A stretch of DNA of 15,339 nt, taken from Bacteroides sp. CAG:1076 (GTDB taxonomy: Bacteria; Bacteroidota; Bacteroidia; Bacteroidales; Bacteroidaceae). Each line of letters starts with the position of its first letter. The first letter of the stretch is position 1. Positions 7,263 to 15,143 of the stretch are shown here, piece by piece. Below the pieces are notes generated by a model. The model saw nothing but the letters and a program-made list of their open reading frames with translations. It was not told the origin of the DNA and did no database searches. The stretch covers positions 1 through 15,339 of the forward strand of contig HF993296.1 of NCBI GenBank assembly GCA_000436795.1, read 5' to 3'. The position numbers and the translations under genes are program-made.

Positions 7263-10200
7263 ATGAAACTGAAGACATTTATAGACCGTCCCATTTTGTC
7301 GTGCGTGATTTCTGTGCTCATCCTGATGCTGGGAATTATTGGACTGGCCAATTTGCCGATGGAGCAGTATCCGGACATTGCTCCGCCTACCATTATGGTT
7401 TCGGCTACTTACACCGGAGCCAATGCGGAAACGGTTCAGAAGAGCGTGATTGCTCCATTGGAGGAAGCAATTAATGGTGTAGAGAATATGACTTATATGA
7501 CGTCTACTGCTACCAATAACGGGTCGGCTTCCATTACCGTTTACTTTGCGCAGGGAACCGATCCGGATATGGCAACCATCAATACGAAAAACAGAGTGTC
7601 GGAAGCAGAAGGACTTCTGCCTGCCGAAGTTACCAAGATTGGTGTTACGGTAGAGAAACGTCAGAACAGTATGGTCAAGATTCTGGCGCTTTATAGTAAA
7701 GACGATAACTATGACCAGAATTTTATCAATAATTATTTTAAGATAAACGTTGAGCCTCGGTTATCACGTATTACCGGTGTGGGTAACGTGAATGTGATGG
7801 GTGGAGATTATGCGATGCGTATCTGGATGAATCCGCAGGTCATGGCTCAGTATGGGCTGGTCCCCGATGATGTGACATCCCTGTTGGATGAGCAGAATAT
7901 CGAGGCGGCTACCGGAACCTTGGGCGAAGATTCGGAAAACACTTTCCAATACACATTGAAGTATCGCGGACGTTATGAAACGGAAGAGGAGTTTGGCAAC
8001 ATGGTAATCAAGGCACTTCCGTCGGGAGAAGTACTTCGCTTGAAAGATATTGCACGGATTGAACTGGGGGCACAGACTTACAGCTATAACAGTCAGATAT
8101 CCGGGCATCCGGGAGCTACCTGTATGATTGCCCAGACGGCCGGATCGAATGCCAATGAAATAGTAAAAGATGTAGATAAATTAGTGGAGGAAATCTCGAA
8201 AGAACTGCCGAAAGGACTGGTTCTTACCGATTTGATGAGTACCAAAGACTTTCTTGATGCATCTATCCATGAAGTGGTAAAGACACTCATAGAGGCTATC
8301 ATTCTGGTGATTCTGGTTGTTTATTTCTTCTTGCAAAGTGTACGTTCTACCATTATTCCATCGGTGTCTATCATCGTATCTTTGGTCGGTACATTTGCCT
8401 TTCTTTATGTAGCCGGATTCAGTTTGAACTTACTTACACTTTTTGCCCTGGTACTGGTTATCGGTACGGTGGTCGATGATGCTATCGTCGTGGTAGAAGC
8501 GGTGCAGGCAAAGTTTGATGAAGGGTATCGTTCTCCTTACAAGGCGACTTTGGCTGCTATGGACGGCATTTCGGCAGCTATCGTAACCACTTCACTGGTT
8601 TTTATGGCTGTGTTTATTCCTACATCTTTTATGGGAGGAACCAGTGGAGTTTTTTATACTCAGTTCGGACTGACTATGGCAGTAGCTGTCGGTATATCTG
8701 CCATCAACGCCCTGACGTTGAGTCCTGCTTTGTGTGCATTGATCATGACACCGCACATGGATAAGCAGTCGGGTAAAAAACTGAGCTTTTCAAGTCGCTT
8801 TCACCATGCCTTCGAGGCTTCTTTCAACCGGCTGGTGTTGAAGTATAAGAACGGAGTTTCATTTTTCCTGCATCGCAGATGGCTGGCAGGGGTTGCATTG
8901 GCTGCGGCTTGTGTATTGCTGGTACTTTTTCTTCGTACTACCAAGACGGGATTGGTACCCGATGAAGATATGGGAACCATTTTTGTTAATGTGACCACAC
9001 CTCCGGGTAGTAGTCTGTCGCAAACAAAGAAAGCAATGGAGCAGATAGATGAGCGTATCCGGGAAATTCCTCAAGTCAAACTTTATAGTAATGTGAGCGG
9101 ATTCAGTATGATGGGAGGACAGGCTGCTTCGGGAGGTATGCTCATCATTAAACTGAAGCACTGGGACGAACGTACCAGGGCGGAAGATAACATTAATGCG
9201 ATTATTTCACAGATTTATGTGCGTACAGCAGATATTAAGTCGGCTAAGCTTTTTGTTTTTGCACAACCTACCATATCCGGATATGGTATGGGAAGTGGCT
9301 TTGAGCTTTATGTGCAGGATCGTGCCGGAGGAAACGTGAGTACTTTACAGAAGTATTGTCAGAATTTTATTGCGGCTTTAAACCAGCGTCCTGAAATATC
9401 GATGGCCTATACCACTTTCGATACCAAGTTCCCGCAGTACATGGTAGAAGTAGATGCGGCAAAATGCAAGCGGGCCGACATCAAGGTTTCCGATGTGCTG
9501 AGCGTACTTTCGGGTTTCATTGGCGGTAACTATTCTTCCAACCTGAACCGTTTTTCGAAACTTTACCGTGTCATGATTCAGGCCGACAAGAATTACCGTC
9601 TGGATACAGAGTCGTTGAATAACATGTTTGTACGTACGGGTAGCGGAGAAATGGCACCTGTGGGACAGTTTGTTACACTGACCAAAGTGTATGGAGCTGA
9701 AACGCTGACACGTTTCAATATGTATACTTCTATTCCGGTGAATGGAATGCCGGCCGACGGATATAGTACGGGAGATGCCATTCGGGCGATTGAGGAGGTT
9801 GCTGCACAGACGCTTCCTACCGGATACGGTTATGAGTTCAGTGGTATTACACGTGAAGAGGATCAGAGTTCGAGTAATACGACTATTATTTTCATCATTT
9901 GTGTCTTGTTCGTTTATCTGATTCTGTGCGCTTTGTACGAGAGTCTGTTTATTCCGCTGGCAGTTATCCTGTCTGTCCCGTTTGGGTTGATGGGAAGTTT
10001 TCTTTTTGCCAAATGCTTCGGACTGGACAATAATATTTACATGCAGACAGGATTGATTATGCTGATTGGTTTGCTTTCTAAGACGGCTATTTTGTTGACG
10101 GAATATGCTTCTGCCCGTCGTAAGCAAGGAATGACTATCGCTCAGGCAGCTATCTCGGCAGCGGGCGTTCGCTTGCGTCCTATTCTGATGACTGCCTTGA

Positions 10201-10421
10201 CCATGATTATCGGTTTGTTCCCGCTTATCGTGGCCTCGGGAGCCGGAGCCAACGGAAACCGTTCATTGGGAGTGGGTACCGTAGGAGGTATGTTGGTCGG
10301 AACATTGGCGTTGCTTTTCATCGTTCCGGTACTGTTCATGATTTTCCAGGTTGTCGAGGAGCGGGTAATGCCCCCGCACAATCGGGAAGAGGACGGTGAA
10401 GAAGTCGTCGCTCGGAACTAA
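7263..10421 (+). CDS. RND multidrug efflux pump, AcrB/HAE1 family
   Basis: 1052 residues, the usual length for AcrB homologues. It has a first transmembrane helix near 8-29, a large periplasmic loop, a helix bundle from about 338 to 500, a second periplasmic loop from about 560 to 865, and a final bundle to about 1035. The proton-relay residues are conserved: D405-D406 in VVDDAIVVVE, K940 in LLSKTAILLTEYA, and R970/T977 in VRLRPILMT. These correspond to AcrB D407/D408, K940, R971 and T978, so the pump should be functional. It exports hydrophobic or amphiphilic compounds with proton influx; the substrate range cannot be read from sequence. It is preceded by the strong Shine-Dalgarno AAGGAGGG (7251-7258), 15 bp after the adaptor gene. 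The gene order equals that of the Bacteroides bme-type efflux operons. Confidence 0.96.
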   Translation: MKLKTFIDRPILSCVISVLILMLGIIGLANLPMEQYPDIAPPTIMVSATYTGANAETVQKSVIAPLEEAINGVENMTYMTSTATNNGSASITVYFAQGTDPDMATINTKNRVSEAEGLLPAEVTKIGVTVEKRQNSMVKILALYSKDDNYDQNFINNYFKINVEPRLSRITGVGNVNVMGGDYAMRIWMNPQVMAQYGLVPDDVTSLLDEQNIEAATGTLGEDSENTFQYTLKYRGRYETEEEFGNMVIKALPSGEVLRLKDIARIELGAQTYSYNSQISGHPGATCMIAQTAGSNANEIVKDVDKLVEEISKELPKGLVLTDLMSTKDFLDASIHEVVKTLIEAIILVILVVYFFLQSVRSTIIPSVSIIVSLVGTFAFLYVAGFSLNLLTLFALVLVIGTVVDDAIVVVEAVQAKFDEGYRSPYKATLAAMDGISAAIVTTSLVFMAVFIPTSFMGGTSGVFYTQFGLTMAVAVGISAINALTLSPALCALIMTPHMDKQSGKKLSFSSRFHHAFEASFNRLVLKYKNGVSFFLHRRWLAGVALAAACVLLVLFLRTTKTGLVPDEDMGTIFVNVTTPPGSSLSQTKKAMEQIDERIREIPQVKLYSNVSGFSMMGGQAASGGMLIIKLKHWDERTRAEDNINAIISQIYVRTADIKSAKLFVFAQPTISGYGMGSGFELYVQDRAGGNVSTLQKYCQNFIAALNQRPEISMAYTTFDTKFPQYMVEVDAAKCKRADIKVSDVLSVLSGFIGGNYSSNLNRFSKLYRVMIQADKNYRLDTESLNNMFVRTGSGEMAPVGQFVTLTKVYGAETLTRFNMYTSIPVNGMPADGYSTGDAIRAIEEVAAQTLPTGYGYEFSGITREEDQSSSNTTIIFIICVLFVYLILCALYESLFIPLAVILSVPFGLMGSFLFAKCFGLDNNIYMQTGLIMLIGLLSKTAILLTEYASARRKQGMTIAQAAISAAGVRLRPILMTALTMIIGLFPLIVASGAGANGNRSLGVGTVGGMLVGTLALLFIVPVLFMIFQVVEERVMPPHNREEDGEEVVARN

Positions 10422-10453
10422 TGTTTTTAATGTAGCTATTAATATAAAGTGAT

Positions 10454-11833
10454 ATGCAGAAAAGAACCAATTATATATTGACTTTCGCCATTGCACTACT
10501 GCTGTTGAGCAGTTGCGGTATTTACAATAAGTACCGGCGTCCGGAGGTGAAGACGGATTCGCTTTTCGGAGAAATGTCTGCGGAGATAGACACCACATCT
10601 TCGCTGGCAGATTTGGAATGGCATGAGTTGTTTACCGATACATTGTTGCAAAAGCTGATAACCCGGTCACTGGAGGCCAATACGGACTTGAATGTGGCGA
10701 GGTTGAAAGTAGAGGAGGCGCAGGCTTCGCTGACATCGGCACGGTTGGCTTATTTGCCTTCCGTACAGCTTGATCCGGAAGGCTCTTTAAGTAAGGTGAA
10801 GGGCGGACAAACCAGTAAGACGTATACTCTTGGAGGGTCGGCAAGCTGGGAAATCGATTTGTTTGGCAAACTGACCAATGCCAAGCGCAGTGAACAGGCA
10901 GCACTGGAGCAGAGTGTTGCTTACCGGCAGGCGGTACAGACTCAACTGATTGCCACGGTAGCCGAAAGCTATTATACGTTGTTGATGCTGGATGAGCAGA
11001 TTGCCATTACATCCGAAACCATTACGAACTGGAAAGAATATATTCATAGCTTGCGCGTACTGATGAAATCAGGTCAGGCAGACCGTGCGGCAGTCAGTCA
11101 GGCAGAAGCTTCTCGTTTGGGAGCAGAGGCCTCCTTGCTCGACTTGAAGCAGCAGATGGTGGAAATGGAGAATACACTTTGTTCGCTGCTGGCATGGTCT
11201 TCTCAGCATATAGAACGTAGCTCACTCGATTGTCAGCGTTTCCCGCAGAAACTTTCGGTGGGCATACCGCTGGAGTTGCTGTCACGCCGTCCCGATGTCA
11301 TGCAGGCAGAAGCCGAGTTGAAACAGGCCTTTTACGGAGTCAATCAGGCAAGGTCGAATTTCTATCCAAGTATCACCTTGAGCGGCTCAGCCGGTTGGAC
11401 AAACAGTGCCGGAGCTGTTGTTTCCAATCCCGGTAACTGGTTGTTTCAGGCTATCGGTTCGCTTGTACAACCTATCTTCAATCGAGGTAAAAACATTGCT
11501 AATCTGAAAATATCGAAGGCACAGCGGGAAGAAGCTTTGCTGCAATTCCAGCAAACGCTTCTCGATGCGGGTGGAGAAGTAAATAATGCCTTGAATCAAT
11601 GGCAGAACGCCCGGCAGAAGGTTGTACTTGATGAACAGCAGGTTGAACATCTGTCGGTTGCCGTTCACGATACCCGTTTGCTGATGGAACATGGTACGAC
11701 CAATTACTTGGAAGTGCTGACGGCACAACAGTCGCTTCTGTCTTCTCGTCTGACAATGGTTTCCGATAGAAATTCGGAAATACAAAGTGTTATCAGTCTT
11801 TATCATGCATTGGGAGGAGGTGTAAGCTACTAA
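10454..11833 (+). CDS. TolC-like outer-membrane efflux lipoprotein (NodT family)
   Basis: 459 residues. The lipoprotein signal peptide ends in the lipobox LSSC with C21. Two homologous outer-membrane-efflux repeats follow, each with long amphipathic helices rich in A, Q and E. The segment GIPLELLSRRPDVMQAEAEL (around residues 270-290), with its SRRPDV core, is the hallmark of NodT-type RND outer-membrane lipoproteins. The final part holds the matching LEVLTAQQSLLSSRL motif. The protein should form the trimeric outer-membrane exit duct for the pump encoded just upstream. The start lies 32 bp after the pump stop with only a weak A-rich leader, so it is probably made in smaller amounts than the pump. 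A hairpin at 11865 ends the operon. Confidence 0.95.
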   Translation: MQKRTNYILTFAIALLLLSSCGIYNKYRRPEVKTDSLFGEMSAEIDTTSSLADLEWHELFTDTLLQKLITRSLEANTDLNVARLKVEEAQASLTSARLAYLPSVQLDPEGSLSKVKGGQTSKTYTLGGSASWEIDLFGKLTNAKRSEQAALEQSVAYRQAVQTQLIATVAESYYTLLMLDEQIAITSETITNWKEYIHSLRVLMKSGQADRAAVSQAEASRLGAEASLLDLKQQMVEMENTLCSLLAWSSQHIERSSLDCQRFPQKLSVGIPLELLSRRPDVMQAEAELKQAFYGVNQARSNFYPSITLSGSAGWTNSAGAVVSNPGNWLFQAIGSLVQPIFNRGKNIANLKISKAQREEALLQFQQTLLDAGGEVNNALNQWQNARQKVVLDEQQVEHLSVAVHDTRLLMEHGTTNYLEVLTAQQSLLSSRLTMVSDRNSEIQSVISLYHALGGGVSY

Positions 11834-11864
11834 TAATTCTCACAAACATATTCATATTTTTTTG

Positions 11865-11899
11865 TTCCACCCTGTTCGTGAAGAATCGGGTGGAATTTG
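11865..11899 (+). terminator. Hairpin terminator after the efflux operon
   Basis: A perfect 8-bp stem, TTCCACCC (11865-11872) with GGGTGGAA (11888-11895), has a 15-base loop and is followed by TTTG. The T-tract is short, so termination may be partial, but the position 31 bp after the last efflux gene fits. No other stem of this strength lies nearby. Confidence 0.65.
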
Positions 11900-11977
11900 T
11901 ATATAAGTAGCACAGAAATCAGCCTTTTTATTGATGCATAAAAGAGCGCTTTATTGAATAGAAACGAACCACGTTAA

Positions 11978-12028
11978 ATTATGTTATAAAGTCCATGCAA
12001 GCATAACTGTTTGCATATTATGTTATAA
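11978..12028. repeat. 12-bp direct repeats enclosing an inverted repeat
   Basis: ATTATGTTATAA occurs at 11978-11989 and again at 12017-12028, 39 bp apart. Between them is the inverted repeat ATGCAA (11995-12000) with TTGCAT (12011-12016), separated by 10 bp. The block lies 36 bp before the start of the small membrane protein gene at 12065. It may be an operator or leader structure for that gene. No -33/-7 promoter of Bacteroides type could be placed with confidence in this spacer. Confidence 0.5.
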
Positions 12029-12064
12029 CTTTAAAAATATAAAACTTTTAACCTTAGTTGGAAC

Positions 12065-12379
12065 ATGGAAAAAACAATAAGAAAGTCATGGTGGCATAAT
12101 ATTGTATTATTGGCTATGATGGGGCAAATTCTGATTGATAAATCTGTTCTCTTTTATCCTTATGGACTTTTTACACCTTATCTCATGGTTCTGGTTTATA
12201 TATTGTTTTTTATTTACAGCCTTGATATTGTTATCGGTCAGATAAAGTCTTCCGGAACATGTATGAAGGATTTTTCGCAGGCATATCGTATCTGTCATCT
12301 TACGACACTCATTCTGTCCGCTTGCTACATTGTGGTATTTCTGTTCTTTGGCATTAAGGACTTATTGAAAATAATATAA
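12065..12379 (+). CDS. Small integral membrane protein of unknown function
   Basis: 104 residues that I do not recognise. It has a short basic N-terminus (MEKTIRKSWW) and three probable membrane segments: about 12-33, 37-58 (LFTPYLMVLVYILFFIYSLDI) and 77-97 (CHLTTLILSACYIVVFLFFG). A polar loop with one cysteine (KSSGTCMKDFSQAYR) separates the last two, and a charged tail follows. No catalytic motif is visible. The start ATG 12065 follows TTGGAAC, a weak ribosome site. It stands alone between the efflux terminator and the convergent hemW gene, with a repeat-rich leader upstream. Base composition is more A+T rich than the flanking genes. It could be a lineage-specific membrane protein; no function is proposed. 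Confidence 0.65.
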   Translation: MEKTIRKSWWHNIVLLAMMGQILIDKSVLFYPYGLFTPYLMVLVYILFFIYSLDIVIGQIKSSGTCMKDFSQAYRICHLTTLILSACYIVVFLFFGIKDLLKII

Positions 12380-12416
12380 TCGGCAATTCGCAGTCGGCAA
12401 TGAGCTATGGAGTTGA

Positions 12417-13547
12417 CTAATCTACCCATAGCATATCGCTCATGATACCGTCGGATATAAACACACCTTTTTCCGTAAGCTTCAACACATTGTTGCTAAG
12501 CTCCAATGTCCCTTGTGATAAATGAGGTTGAGCCATGCGGAGGCAATAGTTGTACAGTTTCTCACCGAACTGCTCTTTCAGTGCGTCGAGCTGCATTCCC
12601 CACATAGTACGGATGGTTGTAATGACAAAATCGTTGTAGCGGGTATACAGATCGAGGTCTTCTACCTCAAAGTAAGTTTGCCCGTTATTTACTTGTTCGA
12701 TGTATCTGTCCAGCGAAGCAACGTTCCATTGTCGGGAGATACCGTTGTACGAATGTGCTGAAGGTCCGCATCCCAGGTATTTCTTTCCAGTCCAGTAACT
12801 CGAATTATGCCGGGAATGCATTCCCGGCAGGCAGAAGTTGGAAATTTCGTAGTGCTGGTATCCGTTGTCTTTCAGCTTGTGGATGAGTTGAGTGAAGAGC
12901 GAAACACTCAAGTCTTCATCTGCTTCTTCTACCCGGTGTTGCTCGCGTAGTTTCCAGAGCACGGTACCTTCTTCATAAATCAGGTGATAGGCAGATATAT
13001 GTTCCGGTTTCATGCTGACAGCTTGACGCAGGTCAGTTTCCCAGGTTTGCAGTGTTTCTCCCGGCAGTCCATACATCAGGTCGATGCTGATGTTGGTGAA
13101 TCCGGCTTTCCGGCAGCGATTGAAAGCCTCCACAGCTTGCTGTGCCGTGTGCCGTCTGTGAAGCAGGCGCAGAATATCTTCCTGAAATGTCTGGATACCC
13201 ATGCTCAGACGGTTGAATGGGAAGGTGCGCAGCATGCCGACGTATTCGTCTGTCAGGTCATCGGGATTGGCTTCGATGGTAATCTCTGCTTCCGGGGAAA
13301 TTTCGTACAAACGGTAGAGTGTCTGGAAAATCTGTTCAAAGTCTTTGGCTTCAAGTTGCGACGGAGTTCCGCCTCCCAGATAGATTGTTTCTATTTTTTC
13401 ACCTTCCAGATAGCTCTTTCTCTGGTCCAGTTCCCGGCAGAGCGCATTGATATAAGCGGCTTTCTTTTCGTTTTGTGTCGTTGAGTAGAAGTCGCAGTAA
13501 ATACAGCGACGTTTACAAAAAGGGATATGAAGATAAATTCCTGCCAT
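12417..13547 (-). CDS. hemW: HemW, radical SAM haem chaperone (coproporphyrinogen III oxidase-like)
   Basis: 376 residues, cytoplasmic. The radical SAM cluster motif CKRRCIYCDF has cysteines at 11, 15 and 18, with the extra CxF typical of the HemN/HemW group. The SAM-binding GGGTPS follows at 58-63. The haem-binding motif HNxxYW is present as HNSSYW at 247-252, which marks HemW; true HemN has a different N-terminus and C-terminus. HemW proteins bind haem and hand it to haem enzymes. In Bacteroidales, which commonly scavenge haem, such a chaperone would serve cytochromes. It converges on the small membrane protein gene, with 37 bp between stop codons. Its own promoter is at 13572. Confidence 0.93.
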   Translation of the reverse strand: MAGIYLHIPFCKRRCIYCDFYSTTQNEKKAAYINALCRELDQRKSYLEGEKIETIYLGGGTPSQLEAKDFEQIFQTLYRLYEISPEAEITIEANPDDLTDEYVGMLRTFPFNRLSMGIQTFQEDILRLLHRRHTAQQAVEAFNRCRKAGFTNISIDLMYGLPGETLQTWETDLRQAVSMKPEHISAYHLIYEEGTVLWKLREQHRVEEADEDLSVSLFTQLIHKLKDNGYQHYEISNFCLPGMHSRHNSSYWTGKKYLGCGPSAHSYNGISRQWNVASLDRYIEQVNNGQTYFEVEDLDLYTRYNDFVITTIRTMWGMQLDALKEQFGEKLYNYCLRMAQPHLSQGTLELSNNVLKLTEKGVFISDGIMSDMLWVD

Positions 13548-13571
13548 GAGTTTCTGCTGTTATTTCGGGTG

Positions 13572-13579
13572 CAAAAATA
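13572..13579 (-). promoter_or_regulatory. -7 box of the hemW promoter
   Basis: Read on the minus strand, 13579-13572 is TATTTTTG, an exact TAnnTTTG box, 24 bases before the hemW start codon. At the expected -33 distance only CTG is found instead of TTG, so the upstream element is weak. Confidence 0.5.
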
Positions 13580-13660
13580 ATGAGAACCTGTAAATTTCAG
13601 CCGATGTGCAGCAAATAAAGTTGTAAGGTGAAGATGCCCTTCCTGTGTTTTATGCAAAAG

Positions 13661-13763
13661 TGACGAGCTGTATTCAACCTGCTACGAACGTGTCAGGAGC
13701 TCGTCACGTTCGTGTTGAGGTATCAGCACATACGTGATGAGAACATGACACGTTCGTGTTGAG
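13661..13763. repeat. Two tandem palindromes, 44-bp period, fixed 12-bp spacer
   Basis: Element 1 pairs ACGAACGTG (13684-13692) with CACGTTCGT (13705-13713) across 12 bp. Element 2 pairs CACATACGTG (13727-13736) with CACGTTCGTG (13749-13758), also across 12 bp (13737-13748). The right arms share the identical 15-mer CACGTTCGTGTTGAG at 13705 and 13749, giving a 44-bp period. A further interlocking inverted repeat is TGACGAGCT (13661-13669) with AGCTCGTCA (13698-13706). It lies upstream of hemW, between that gene and a gene relic. There are only two units and the spacers differ, so it is not a CRISPR array. A dispersed intergenic (REP-like) element or paired protein-binding sites are the likely meanings. 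Confidence 0.75.
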
Positions 13764-13767
13764 ATAA

Positions 13768-14029
13768 GTTCGGGCTTTAGTTACTGCTTATTCTGAATAT
13801 CTCGTTGCGAATATCTTTTCGTTAGGACTGGCAGTAGGGCAGAAATACTGCGGTTCTTGCCGTGGAGAGGTACCGCATTTGCGCAAGATACATGAAAAGT
13901 ATAAAGACTTTGCCATTGTAAGCATTTCCGATGTGTCTGATTCTGGACAAAGAAGGACGGTTTTATAAAACTAACATGAGAGGTGCATACCTGGATGTAT
14001 TTTTGGAAGATTTGTATCAGGCAGATTGA
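13768..14029 (+). pseudogene. Decayed TlpA/thioredoxin-like thiol-disulfide protein gene
   Basis: Read from 13837, the frame gives GQKYCGSCRGEVPHLRKIHE and then KYKDFAIVSIS. This is the active-site helix and following strand of a TlpA-type thioredoxin fold, with CGSC (cysteine codons at 13849 and 13858) where CGPC is usual. The frame then hits TAA at 13966. In another frame from 13931, CLILDKEGRFYKTNMRGAYL, followed by DVFLEDLYQAD and TGA at 14027, reads as the last strand and helix of the same fold. The central part (about 45-60 residues, with the cis-proline strand) is missing, and the frame changes near 13921-13941. The N-terminal half is also gone or unrecognisable. The likely history is an internal deletion with frameshift in a redox lipoprotein gene. 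It is followed by an intact terminator. Confidence 0.72.
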
Positions 14030-14045
14030 TGAAATTGCCTGATAG

Positions 14046-14093
14046 AATGTCCCTCGGTAACTAATTTTTAGTATGTGCCGAGGGACATTTTTT
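14046..14093 (+). terminator. Strong rho-independent terminator
   Basis: A perfect 12-bp stem, AATGTCCCTCGG (14046-14057) with CCGAGGGACATT (14078-14089), has an inner ACTAA/TTAGT pairing in the loop and runs into TTTTTT (14088-14093). It begins 17 bp after the stop codon of the decayed thioredoxin-like gene and was probably its terminator. Confidence 0.9.
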
Positions 14094-14121
14094 GTTAGTT
14101 CGCTGGAAACCGTTATCTTTG
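14091..14121 (+). promoter_or_regulatory. Bacteroides-type promoter for the radical SAM gene
   Basis: TTTG at 14091-14094 is followed after exactly 19 bp by TATCTTTG (14114-14121), a full match to the Bacteroides -33/-7 consensus. The start ATG at 14142 lies 20 bases after the -7 box. The -33 box overlaps the T-tract of the preceding terminator. Confidence 0.82.
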
Positions 14122-14141
14122 CATTCGCAAATAATAGGCAA

Positions 14142-15062
14142 ATGGATAAACAGTTACGATATAATGACTTCGCCGGCTTCTTGGCTCAAAAGTTTCCGTT
14201 CAAGGTACAGAAACTGTCGGTCAATGCAGGTTTTACCTGTCCCAACCGCGACGGCTCAAAAGGTTACGGCGGATGTACGTATTGTAATAACCAGACGTTC
14301 AATCCTGAATATTGTCGTACGGAGAAAACGGTCAGCGTCCAGCTGGAGGAAGGAAAGCAGTTCTTTGCCCGCAAATATCCTCAAATGAAGTATCTCGCCT
14401 ATTTTCAGGCGTATACCAATACATACGGAGAACTGGAACAGTTGAAGCGGATGTACGAAGAAGCATTAGCGGTAGAAGATGTTGTAGGATTGGTTATCGG
14501 TACTCGTCCGGACTGTATGCCCGATTCATTGCTGGACTATTTGGAGGAATTGAACCGGCAGACATTTTTATTGGTAGAATATGGTATAGAGAGTACTGAT
14601 GATGAAACACTGGCAAGAATAAACAGAGGGCATACATTTGCCTGCACCCAGGATGCTGTTCGTCGTACTGCCGGAAGAGGTATCTTGACAGGAGGTCATG
14701 TGATACTGGGACTTCCCGGCGAAGACTCCGCAAAACTGATTCATCAGGCTGAAGCTTTGTCGGAACTGCCGCTGACAACATTGAAAATGCATCAGTTGCA
14801 ACTGATAAAAGGTACGCGTATGGCACACGAATTTGCATTGCATCCCGAAGATTTTCATTTATATGCGGTCGATGAGTACATTGATCTGGTCATTGACTAT
14901 ATAGAATATCTTCGTGCGGACTTGGTTCTGGAACGGTTTGTGTCGCAGTCGCCTAAGGAATTGCTGATTGCGCCCGACTGGGGCTTGAAGAATCATGAGT
15001 TTACGGCTCCGCCGAAAAGCCGGGGGGGAGGGGGGGGTGCATGGCGAGGAGAAATCGGCTGA
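14142..15062 (+). CDS. Radical SAM protein, YhcC/YtqA (TIGR01212) type, with altered C-terminus
   Basis: 306 residues from ATG 14142. An earlier in-frame ATG (14073) lies inside the terminator stem-loop and upstream of the promoter, so it is rejected. FTCPNRDGSKGYGGCTYC (31-48) carries cysteines 33, 45 and 48, the long-spaced cluster motif of the YhcC/YtqA family. VGLVIGTRPDC and LLVEYGIES follow as in radical SAM barrels, then HVILGLPGE and KMHQLQLIKGT. The molecular role of the family is not settled. After KNHEFTA the frame turns into PPKSRGGGGGAWRGEIG and stops, encoded by G7-A-G8. A second copy of the family-like tail (LKRRIEERDAWQGKH) lies just downstream in another frame. The core enzyme should be intact, but the C-terminus is probably changed by slippage or duplication, or by a sequencing error. 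Confidence 0.87.
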   Translation: MDKQLRYNDFAGFLAQKFPFKVQKLSVNAGFTCPNRDGSKGYGGCTYCNNQTFNPEYCRTEKTVSVQLEEGKQFFARKYPQMKYLAYFQAYTNTYGELEQLKRMYEEALAVEDVVGLVIGTRPDCMPDSLLDYLEELNRQTFLLVEYGIESTDDETLARINRGHTFACTQDAVRRTAGRGILTGGHVILGLPGEDSAKLIHQAEALSELPLTTLKMHQLQLIKGTRMAHEFALHPEDFHLYAVDEYIDLVIDYIEYLRADLVLERFVSQSPKELLIAPDWGLKNHEFTAPPKSRGGGGGAWRGEIG

Positions 15063-15100
15063 AACGCCGGATTGAAGAGCGTGATGCATGGCAAGGAAAA
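15004..15100 (+). repeat. G7-A-G8 tract within an imperfect ~50-bp tandem duplication
   Basis: CGGCT occurs at 15004 and 15056, and TGCATGGCGAGGAGAAA (15038) is echoed by TGCATGGCAAGGAAAAC (15085). The two blocks look like diverged tandem copies, the first 5 bp longer. The first contains G runs at 15022-15028 and 15030-15037, which are extreme for this moderately A+T-rich DNA. Each copy encodes an AW(R/Q)G(E/K) tail, in different frames. Confidence 0.6.
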
Positions 15101-15143
15101 CATTGTAGTGAAATATATAGTATAACTAATTCGGATAACAAAA

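Noticed and set aside
9378..10127. Long minus-strand open frame (249 codons) inside the pump gene
   Set aside because: It lies wholly within the well-conserved RND pump gene and has no recognisable protein features. It is a shadow of the codon pattern on the other strand.
12381..12401. CGGCAAT repeated twice between two convergent genes
   Set aside because: It is a 7-bp repeat at 14-bp spacing, too short to separate from chance, with no hairpin or T-tract.
12984..13484. Plus-strand frame of 166 codons inside hemW
   Set aside because: It is antisense to a clear hemW gene, has no ribosome site and has no recognisable domain.
13391..13657. Minus-strand frame overlapping the hemW start
   Set aside because: It runs through the hemW promoter and start codon in a different frame and shows no protein signature.
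13661..13763. CRISPR-like array
   Set aside because: There are only two units, the arms are palindromic and the spacers are 12 bp. No cas gene is nearby.
14073..14141. ATG start giving a 329-residue radical SAM protein
   Set aside because: The codon lies in the terminator loop and upstream of the promoter, so it would not be transcribed from there. The family start pattern begins at 14142.
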